Below, piece by piece: positions 57,399 through 64,000 of a stretch of DNA of 64,000 nt. Location: contig NZ_JAFBCA010000001.1 in NCBI RefSeq assembly GCF_016907475.1, positions 1,240,001-1,304,000 on the forward strand, read 5' to 3'. The first letter of the stretch is position 1. Each line of letters opens with the position of its first letter. Position numbers and translations under genes: made by a program. Below the pieces are notes generated by a model. That model was not told the origin of the DNA. It made no database searches and worked only from the letters and a program-made list of their open reading frames with translations. The stretch comes from Nocardioides cavernae. Lineage in GTDB: Bacteria > Actinomycetota > Actinomycetes > Propionibacteriales > Nocardioidaceae.

Positions 57399-58394
57399 AT
57401 GCCGCGACTGAGGCGTACGTTCCCCGACCAGCCCGGCTGGACCCGCCGCCGGTCCGGCTCGGGTTTCACCTACCTCGACGAGCACGGCAACCGCCTCGAT
57501 GCCGACCAGGTGCAGCGCTGCAAGGACCTCGTCATCCCGCCGGCGTGGAAGGACGTGTGGATCACGCCCCACCCCAACGGCCACCTGCAGGCCGTCGGCA
57601 CCGACGACGCCGGGCGCCGCCAGTACCTCTACCACCCGCAGTGGCGCACCAGCCGCGACGCCGCGAAGTTCGACCGGATCCTCGGCTTCGGCAAGGCGCT
57701 GTCGAAGGCCCGCGAGCGGGTGCTGGCCGACATCGGCGCGGAGGGCATGTCGCAGGAGCGCGCCTGCGCCGTCGCCGTACGCCTGCTCGACCTCGGCTAC
57801 TTCCGCATCGGCAACGACGTCTACACCGACACCAACGGCTCCTTCGGCCTCACCACGATGCTCAAGGAGCACGTGTCGCGGCACCGGGGCGGGCTGCGCT
57901 TCTGCTTCACGGGCAAGTCGGGCGTCGAGCACTGCATCGACATCGACGACCCCGCGGCGGTCAGCGCGCTCGACGTGATGCGTCGCCGGCGCGGTGGCGG
58001 CGACGAGCTGCTGGCCTGGAAGGACGGCCGCACCTGGCGGGACCTGTCGTCCGCCGACGTCAACGACTACATCCGCGGCTGCTTCGGCATCGAGGCGACG
58101 GCAAAGGACTTCCGCACCTGGCACGCGACGGTGATCGCCGCGTCCGTGCTCGCCGAGACCGATGAGCCGGGCAAGACGAAGGCCTCCCGTAAGCGCGCTG
58201 TCACCACTGCCATGAAGGAGGTCTCGGAGTTCCTCGGCAACACGCCCACCCTGGCCCGCACGGCCTACGTCGACCCGCGGGTCGTCGAGGCCTACGAGCG
58301 GGGCCGGACGATCAAGGTGCGGGGCAAGTACGACACCGACGACGCCCGGCAGGCGGCGCTCGAGCGAGCCGTGCTCAAGCTGCTGGCAGCCTGA
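57399..58394 (+). CDS. DNA topoisomerase IB (poxvirus-type)
   Basis: 331 aa. IPPAWKDVWITPHPNGHLQA, RFCFTGKSG, KDFRTWHAT (with Arg239) and the catalytic tyrosine in TPTLARTAYVDPRVVEAY (Tyr290) are the family signature. It relaxes supercoils by transient single-strand cleavage. Leaderless start. Its stop codon touches the 12-bp inverted repeat at 58394. Confidence 0.95.
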   Translation: MPRLRRTFPDQPGWTRRRSGSGFTYLDEHGNRLDADQVQRCKDLVIPPAWKDVWITPHPNGHLQAVGTDDAGRRQYLYHPQWRTSRDAAKFDRILGFGKALSKARERVLADIGAEGMSQERACAVAVRLLDLGYFRIGNDVYTDTNGSFGLTTMLKEHVSRHRGGLRFCFTGKSGVEHCIDIDDPAAVSALDVMRRRRGGGDELLAWKDGRTWRDLSSADVNDYIRGCFGIEATAKDFRTWHATVIAASVLAETDEPGKTKASRKRAVTTAMKEVSEFLGNTPTLARTAYVDPRVVEAYERGRTIKVRGKYDTDDARQAALERAVLKLLAA

Positions 58395-58556
58395 GCCTCG
58401 ATCCACCGACCTCTCGCCTGCTGCGCGTCACCATGCAGGCGCACTGGCTGCGTTGTCGCACACTCGACGGGCCTGGCGGCCCGCCTTCGGCACTCCGCCT
58501 TGCCATCACACCCGCCTGGGGCCGCTCGCGACGGCGTCGATCGCTGGATCGAGGCT
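58394..58556. repeat. 163-bp segment with 12-bp terminal inverted repeats
   Basis: AGCCTCGATCCA at 58394-58405 is the exact reverse complement of TGGATCGAGGCT at 58545-58556. The inside contains CACCATGCAGGC (as in the element at 42154) and a GGGCC/GGCCC hairpin. It could be a small mobile or extragenic element; no target-site duplication was looked for beyond inspection. Confidence 0.4.
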
Positions 58557-58569
58557 GAGCACGGCGCGG

Positions 58570-58608
58570 GGTCTCGTGACGGGCGCCAGGGCGCCCTCCT
58601 CGACCAGC
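58570..58608. repeat. REP-like palindromic element next to the serC stop
   Basis: GGTCTCGTGACG, then the hairpin GGGCGCC/GGCGCCC (58581-58596), then CTCGACCAGC. The outer parts match the element at 16381. Ends 4 bp before the serC stop codon. Confidence 0.65.
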
Positions 58609-58611
58609 AAC

Positions 58612-59757
<1,146 letters not shown>

Positions 59758-59853
59758 TCACGTGGGATGCGGAACGGTGGGTCCTGACGACGCTGTCAGC
59801 GAGTCCTATCCTGTCACCTGCTCGACCTCATCTCACATCGGGGGATTCCACGC

Positions 59854-60357
59854 GTGCCTGACCGCCTGTCCGTCACTGCACCGCGCATCGAGCGACTCCA
59901 GATCACGCACCCCGACGCCCAGCTCCTGGTCGAGGCCGTGCAGGAGGAGTACGTCGCCCGCTACGGCGGACGCGACGAGTCGCCGGTCGACCCGCGCGAC
60001 TTCGAGGACCCGCTCGGGCAGTTCTTCGTCGGCTACCTCGACGGCGTCCCGGTCGCGACCGGCGCATGGCGACGGTCGTCGGTCACCGCGCTCGGCGCCG
60101 ACGTCACCGCGGAGGTCAAGCGGATGTACGTCGTCCCCGCGGCGCAGCGTCGCGGGGTGGCCAGGCGGATGCTGGCCCACCTCGAGGCGACGGCAAGGGG
60201 CGCCGGCATCCAGGCGCTCGTCCTCGAGACGGGGATGAAGCAGCCGGAGGCCATCGAGCTCTACCTGTCGTCGGGCTACGAGCCGATCCCCGGCTTCGGC
60301 TACTACAGCGACTCCGACCTCAGCCGCTGCTTCGCCCGCCGGATCGACAGCGCCTGA
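59854..60357 (+). CDS. GNAT-family acetyltransferase
   Basis: 167 aa with the acetyl-CoA site VVPAAQRRGVARRMLAHLE and the ending ALVLETGMKQPEAIELYLSSGY. Substrate unknown. GTG start preceded by GGGGGA about 9 nt upstream. Confidence 0.9.
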   Translation: MPDRLSVTAPRIERLQITHPDAQLLVEAVQEEYVARYGGRDESPVDPRDFEDPLGQFFVGYLDGVPVATGAWRRSSVTALGADVTAEVKRMYVVPAAQRRGVARRMLAHLEATARGAGIQALVLETGMKQPEAIELYLSSGYEPIPGFGYYSDSDLSRCFARRIDSA

Positions 60358-60370
60358 GGTTCGACCGACG

Positions 60371-60376
60371 TAGCCT
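60371..60376 (+). promoter_or_regulatory. -10 element TAGCCT of the DUF393 gene
   Basis: TAGCCT ends 7 nt before the GTG at 60384. Confidence 0.35.
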
Positions 60377-60383
60377 TGCCCGC

Positions 60384-60749
60384 GTGACCCGCGGACTGAT
60401 GCTGAACGACGCCGATTGCGGCTTCTGCATGCGCACCGGCCGCCTGGTGCCGAGGCTCGGAGTCGACGTCGACAGCTCGACCGTCCAGGCCGCCGACCTC
60501 GAGGCGCTGGGCGTCGACCCGGTGCGCGCGGTCGTCGAGATGCCGTACGTCCACCCCGACGGCCGGGTCGACTACGGCCACCGCGCCTTCGCCTCGATCC
60601 TCCGCACCGGGCCGCTGCCCTGGCGGGTCGTCGGACGGCTGATCGAGTCCCGTCCGGTCGAGCCGATCGCCCGCCGCACGTACGCCTGGGTGGCCGCCAA
60701 CCGGCACCGCCTGCCCGGCGGGACGGCCGCCTGCGAACTACAGCGTTGA
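60384..60749 (+). CDS. DCC-family thiol-disulfide oxidoreductase-like protein (DUF393)
   Basis: 121 aa. LNDADCGFCMRTGR carries the D-x-x-C-x-x-C signature (Cys12, Cys15), followed by VQAADLEALG and YGHRAFASIL. Small redox-type protein of unknown partner. Start GTG at 60384. Confidence 0.88.
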   Translation: MTRGLMLNDADCGFCMRTGRLVPRLGVDVDSSTVQAADLEALGVDPVRAVVEMPYVHPDGRVDYGHRAFASILRTGPLPWRVVGRLIESRPVEPIARRTYAWVAANRHRLPGGTAACELQR

Positions 60750-60836
60750 TGTTCTGACGATCCCCTGACGGTGGCTCGTGGGGCCGCTTACGGTCCCTGT
60801 GCCACATGTGATCTCAGGGGAAGGTGGGACTACTCG

Positions 60837-61475
60837 ATGCGAGCGTCGCTGCGCGCTGCCGCACTCGTTGCGGGGATCAGCACCCTGCTCCTCGGCCTGC
60901 TCGCGGGCAGTCTCACCGCGGCCTCGGCCGACGAGATCAGCAGTCGCCGCGGGACCGTCACGGCGTCGGCGCCGTTCCTCATGCCGATGGAGCCGTACGC
61001 CGGCTACCAGCCGCAGACGTCGTGCCGGCGCACGCCGAAGCCGGGCGTGCTGATGCTGGCCGACTGGCTCGTCGCACGCGGCGGCGGCTACGGCCCGATC
61101 AGTCGGACGTGCGCCGGCTCGAGCCGCAGCGAGCACAAGGAGTCCCGGGCGTTCGACTGGCTCCTCGACGCGACCGATCCCGCCGACGCCGCGCTCGCCG
61201 CCGCCCTGCTCGACGAGGTCCTCGCCCCCGACGACACCGGCCAGCCGCACGCGCTCGCGCGCCGGATGGGGATCATGTACATCATCTGGAACGACCGGAT
61301 GTGGGCGTCCTACGACGGGTTCGTCGAGAAGCGCTACCTGAGCTCCGGCTGCCGCAATCGTCGTACCTGCTCGCCGACGCTGCGGCACCGCGACCACCTG
61401 CACGTCTCGCTGACCCGCCAGGGGGCGAAGGGCATCACGTCCTGGTACTACGCGCAGGTGCCGCCCACCGTCTGA
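60837..61475 (+). CDS. Secreted VldE/ARB_07466-like protein
   Basis: 212 aa with a signal peptide (about 1-31, ending TAASA). The mature domain has SRSEHKESRAFDWLLDA (His100, Asp107) and RHRDHLHVSL (Asp186, His187, His189), a zinc-site pattern like M15-type peptidases, in the family of cell-wall-associated C-terminal domains called VldE/ARB_07466-like. Probably acts on or binds cell wall. GGGGAAGG lies upstream of the ATG. Confidence 0.8.
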   Translation: MRASLRAAALVAGISTLLLGLLAGSLTAASADEISSRRGTVTASAPFLMPMEPYAGYQPQTSCRRTPKPGVLMLADWLVARGGGYGPISRTCAGSSRSEHKESRAFDWLLDATDPADAALAAALLDEVLAPDDTGQPHALARRMGIMYIIWNDRMWASYDGFVEKRYLSSGCRNRRTCSPTLRHRDHLHVSLTRQGAKGITSWYYAQVPPTV

Positions 61476-61476
61476 C

Positions 61477-62583
61477 TCAGGCGCTCCAGCCCGCGTCCCA
61501 GCCCTCGATCTCGTCGGCCGGGCGCGTGGTCGGGCCCGCGTAGACCGCGGACGGCCGGATCAGCCGCCCCGTGGTCTTCTGCTCGAGGATGTGCGCCGAC
61601 CACCCACCGGTGCGCGCGCAGGTGAACATCGAGGTGAACATGTGCGCCGGCACCTCGGCGAAGTCGAGGACGATGGCCGCCCAGAACTCGACGTTGGTCT
61701 CCAGCACCCGGTCGGGTCGACGCGAGCGCAGCTCCTCCAGCGCGGCCTTTTCCAGCGCCTCGGCGACCTCGTAGCGCGGGGCGTCGAGCTCGCGGGCCGT
61801 GCGCCGCAGCACGCGCGCTCGCGGGTCCTCGGCGCGGTAGACGCGGTGGCCGAAGCCCATCAGCCGCTCGCCGTTGTCGAGCAGCTCCTTGACGTACGAC
61901 GACGCGTCGCCGTCGCGCCTCTCGACCTCCTCGATCATCCCGAGCACCCGCGACGGCGCGCCGCCGTGGAGCGGACCCGACATCGCGCCGATGGCACCGG
62001 AGAACGCGGCCGCCACGTCGGCGCCGGTCGAGGTGATGACGCGGGCGGTGAAGGTGGAGGCGTTCATCCCGTGCTCGGCCGCGGACGACCAGTAGGCGTC
62101 GATCGCGTGGGCGTGCTGGGGGTCCGCCTCGCCGCGCCACCGGATCAGGAACCGCTCGGCGAGGGTCCTGCCCCGGTCGACCTCGGCCTGGGTGACGACC
62201 GGCTTGCCGAGGCCGCGCGCCGACTGGGCGGCGTACGACAGCACCATGACGGCCACGCGCGACAGGTCGAGGCGCGCCTGCTCGTCGGAGATGTCGTAGG
62301 TCTGGCCCATGCCGAGCATCGGCGCGAGCATCGCGACTGCGGCCTGCACGTCGGCCCGGACGTCGCCGGTGTGGATCGAGATGTTGTAGGGCTCGGCCGG
62401 CGGGAGGCCGGGCCTGTAGGCGCCGTCGACAAGCAGGCCCCAGACGTTCTCGAAGGGGACGCGGCCCACCAGCTCCTCGATGTCGACGCCGCGGTAGCGG
62501 AGGGCCGAGCCCTCCTTGTCGGGCTCGGCGATCTGCGTCTCGAACGCGACGACACCTTCGAGGCCGTGCTGGATCTCGGTCAT
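61477..62583 (-). CDS. Citrate synthase family protein (citrate synthase 2 type)
   Basis: 368 aa. EIQHGLEGVVAFETQIAEPD and LRYRGVDIEELVG at the N-terminus, NASTFTARVITSTGAD, GPLHGGAPSRVL and GFGHRVYRAEDPRA (catalytic histidines) identify it. Condenses acetyl-CoA with oxaloacetate, or propionyl-CoA if a methylcitrate synthase; no prp genes are near. An ATG at 62592 would add three residues. Confidence 0.93.
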   Translation of the reverse strand: MTEIQHGLEGVVAFETQIAEPDKEGSALRYRGVDIEELVGRVPFENVWGLLVDGAYRPGLPPAEPYNISIHTGDVRADVQAAVAMLAPMLGMGQTYDISDEQARLDLSRVAVMVLSYAAQSARGLGKPVVTQAEVDRGRTLAERFLIRWRGEADPQHAHAIDAYWSSAAEHGMNASTFTARVITSTGADVAAAFSGAIGAMSGPLHGGAPSRVLGMIEEVERRDGDASSYVKELLDNGERLMGFGHRVYRAEDPRARVLRRTARELDAPRYEVAEALEKAALEELRSRRPDRVLETNVEFWAAIVLDFAEVPAHMFTSMFTCARTGGWSAHILEQKTTGRLIRPSAVYAGPTTRPADEIEGWDAGWSA

Positions 62584-62600
62584 GGCCGTCATTCTGCACC

Positions 62601-62731
62601 CGGCTCTCGTTCCTCGCGCCCCACAGGACCCGCGGATCTCGATACGCCCCGTCGCGGCCTCGCGAGCTCGACCGCGGGGCCACTCGATCTCCCTCCCCAC
62701 GCCCGGCGCTCGTGCCTCGCGCCCCACTAGG
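62601..62731. repeat. Direct repeats flanking a REP-like palindrome in the pdxH promoter region
   Basis: CGGCTCTCGTTCCTCGCGCC (62601-62620, continuing CCACAGG) and CGGCGCTCGTGCCTCGCGCC (62704-62723, continuing CCACTAGG) are about 27-bp direct repeats. Between them at about 62636-62690 is a variant of the ATCTCGATACG...CTCGACC palindrome. Confidence 0.55.
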
Positions 62732-62733
62732 GT
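62728..62733 (+). promoter_or_regulatory. -10 element TAGGGT of pdxH
   Basis: TAGGGT ends 6 nt before the pdxH ATG at 62740 and lies in the second direct repeat, so the repeat may supply the promoter. Confidence 0.45.
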
Positions 62734-62739
62734 CGTGAC

Positions 62740-63378
62740 ATGGACCTGTCCGGACTGCGCGAGGAGTACGGCCGCGGCGGGCTGGACCTTCCCGACCTGA
62801 CCGCCGATCCGATCGAGATGTTCGAGCGCTGGCTGCGACAGTCGGTCGAGGCCGGGATGCACGAGCCCAACGCGATGGTGCTGTCCACGGCGACGCCCGA
62901 GGGTGGGCCTTCGAGCCGCATGGTGCTGCTCAAGGGTGTCGGGTCCGACGGTTTCGTCTTCTACACCAACCGCGCCTCCCGCAAGGGCGCGGAGCTCGCC
63001 GCAGACCCGCGGTGTGCGCTCCTGTTCCCCTGGCACCCGCTCGAGCGGCAGGTCCGCGTCGAGGGTGCCGCATCGGTGATCCCCGAGGCCGAGGTCGAGG
63101 CCTACTTCCGCTCCCGCCCGCGCGGCGCCCAGCTCGGGGCGTGGGCCTCGGACCAGTCGCGGCCGGTCGCCTCGCGCTCCGCGCTGGCGGCGTCGTACGC
63201 CCGGGTGCAGGAGCGCTTCGGCGACGACGGCCCGGTGCCGGTGCCTCCGGAGTGGGGCGGCTACCGGGTGCGTCCCGAGGTCGTGGAGTTCTGGCAGGGA
63301 CGCCCGAGCCGGATGCACGACCGCCTGGTCTACCGGCGCACGGACGACGGCTGGACCACCGAACGACTCGCCCCCTGA
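62740..63378 (+). CDS. pdxH: Pyridoxamine 5'-phosphate oxidase
   Basis: 212 aa. DPIEMFERWL, MVLSTATPEGGPSSRMVLLKG (FMN site), FYTNRASRKGAEL, FPWHPLERQVRVEG and the C-terminal FWQGRPSRMHDRLVYRR are canonical. It makes pyridoxal phosphate with FMN as cofactor. Leaderless start. Confidence 0.96.
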   Translation: MDLSGLREEYGRGGLDLPDLTADPIEMFERWLRQSVEAGMHEPNAMVLSTATPEGGPSSRMVLLKGVGSDGFVFYTNRASRKGAELAADPRCALLFPWHPLERQVRVEGAASVIPEAEVEAYFRSRPRGAQLGAWASDQSRPVASRSALAASYARVQERFGDDGPVPVPPEWGGYRVRPEVVEFWQGRPSRMHDRLVYRRTDDGWTTERLAP

Positions 63379-63468
63379 ACCACGACGGGCCGGGAGCCGC
63401 GCCGGGAGCGCGGCAAATCTCGGCGGAACACCGCCGGTTTCTCGCGTGTGGACAGCGGCTCATGGGGC

Positions 63469-63474
63469 TAGGTT
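63469..63474 (+). promoter_or_regulatory. -10 element TAGGTT of the RsbW-like gene
   Basis: TAGGTT ends 7 nt before the ATG at 63482. Confidence 0.4.
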
Positions 63475-63481
63475 CTGAGCC

Positions 63482-64000
63482 ATGCAGGGCGCGCCGAGCA
63501 GGTTGCAGGTGCGACTGGCCGCCGACGCCGCCAGCGTCCCGGCCGTGCGCCGCTTCGTCGCCGACGGCCTGACCGCGTGGGGCGAGGGCCGGCTGGTCGA
63601 CGCCGCCGAGCTGGTGGCGAGCGAGCTGTCGAGCAACGCCGCCCTGCACGCGATGGCGGAGTTCATGCACGTCACGCTCGAGCGCCCTGCCGACGTCGCC
63701 GACGGCGTACGGGTCGCGGTCGAGGACGACGGGCCGGTGGGGGTCGAGGCCGTGCTGCCGCGGACACGGGCAGGCGACGACCTCGACTGGGACGAGCTCG
63801 ACGCCACGGGCCGCGGGCTGACCATCGTCGCCCTGCTGGCCGGACGCTGGGGCGTCGACGAGACGCGGCGCGGCAAGCGGGTGTGGGCCGACCTGGTGGA
63901 CCCCGAGCCGGTCCACGAGGCGCTCGACCCCGAACGCGCCGAGACCGACGCGGGACCGTCGGACGGCGAGCTGCCGCCCGGCTGGACGCTCGTCCGCCAC
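63482..64000 (+). CDS. RsbW/SpoIIAB-like ATPase (anti-sigma factor kinase type), C-terminus cut off
   Basis: At least 173 residues, running off the right edge. HATPase_c_2 motifs: N-box ELVASELSSNAALHA (Glu48, Asn52), G1 VEDDGP (82-84) and G2 TGRGLTIVALLAGRWGV (110-126). Such proteins bind ATP and act as anti-sigma factors or anti-anti-sigma kinases. Target unknown. Confidence 0.88.
   Translation, partial: MQGAPSRLQVRLAADAASVPAVRRFVADGLTAWGEGRLVDAAELVASELSSNAALHAMAEFMHVTLERPADVADGVRVAVEDDGPVGVEAVLPRTRAGDDLDWDELDATGRGLTIVALLAGRWGVDETRRGKRVWADLVDPEPVHEALDPERAETDAGPSDGELPPGWTLVRH

Noticed and set aside
58431..58442. Third copy of the palindromic element of 42154
   Set aside because: Only CACCATGCAGGC matches; the opposite arm is absent.

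Overview
The window is chromosomal DNA of a high-GC actinobacterium. It is most likely a member of the Nocardioidaceae (Nocardioides-like). The support for this is: very GC-rich codon usage, many start codons placed 6-7 nt after a -10 hexamer (leaderless messages), a fused RmlC-RmlD enzyme, an XRE regulator / HbhA-like / DUF2516 order resembling mycobacterial Rv0474-Rv0476, and extragenic palindromes that begin GGTCTCGATACG and end CTCGACCAGC. The genus is an inference. I saw no rRNA, tRNA, CRISPR array, insertion sequence or replication origin.

Layout. 1-2.6 kb: an HPr-kinase-like ATPase cut by the window edge, a 41-aa secreted-peptide gene and a convergent HTH-TPR regulator. The peptide and regulator promoters carry the same bipartite box exactly 27 nt upstream of the same CACAAT -10, which makes this the best candidate for an undescribed two-gene signalling system. 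2.8-10.6 kb: an exopolysaccharide locus with a polyprenyl glycosylphosphotransferase, flippase, O-antigen ligase/polymerase-like protein, acyltransferase and three glycosyltransferase-like genes; its central part is visibly AT-richer than the flanks. 10.7-13 kb: cysN-cysD. 13-18.9 kb: a GH16 lipoprotein, a secreted protein of unknown function, dtd, a second HPr-kinase/PqqD-like protein and a BKACE-type enzyme. 18.9-24.6 kb: a Wzz/tyrosine autokinase, a TauE/SafE transporter, a low-molecular-weight tyrosine phosphatase, APS kinase, asparaginase and a VanZ-like protein. 24.7-29.7 kb: XRE regulator, HbhA-like protein, a large membrane protein with alpha/beta-hydrolase motifs, DUF2516 and a TetR regulator.

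29.8-35.1 kb holds the dTDP-rhamnose genes rmlCD, rmlB and rmlA with a DUF4012 protein. 35.2-38.4 kb is a compact WXG100/DUF1023 operon. 38.4-42.2 kb has two GDP-mannose-dehydratase-like genes, galE and an amidase. 42.15-43.2 kb is an AbiEi/DUF559-type nuclease gene bracketed by two copies of an 83-84-bp palindromic element. 43.2-48.5 kb has a DHPS-like protein, a RibD-type reductase, a PfpI-type protein, an acyl-CoA dehydrogenase, a DUF1707 protein and an MFS transporter. 48.6-58.4 kb has a secreted reprolysin-type protease, typA, a Tat-exported protein, an M4 protease fused to an emfourin-like inhibitor domain, a macrodomain protein and topoisomerase IB. 58.6-64 kb has serC, a GNAT, a DUF393 protein, a secreted VldE-like protein, citrate synthase, pdxH and the start of a RsbW-like ATPase.

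How it fits together. Several segments serve the cell surface. Sugar-nucleotide genes (rmlABCD, two gmd-like genes, galE) would feed the glycosyltransferase/Wzx/Wzy locus, and the Wzz/BY-kinase and phosphatase would control chain length. CysDN plus CysC would make APS/PAPS, but no sulfotransferase or PAPS reductase is visible. Start codons below were chosen from ribosome-binding sites, -10 spacing, overlaps and family alignment, so they often differ from the longest possible frame.
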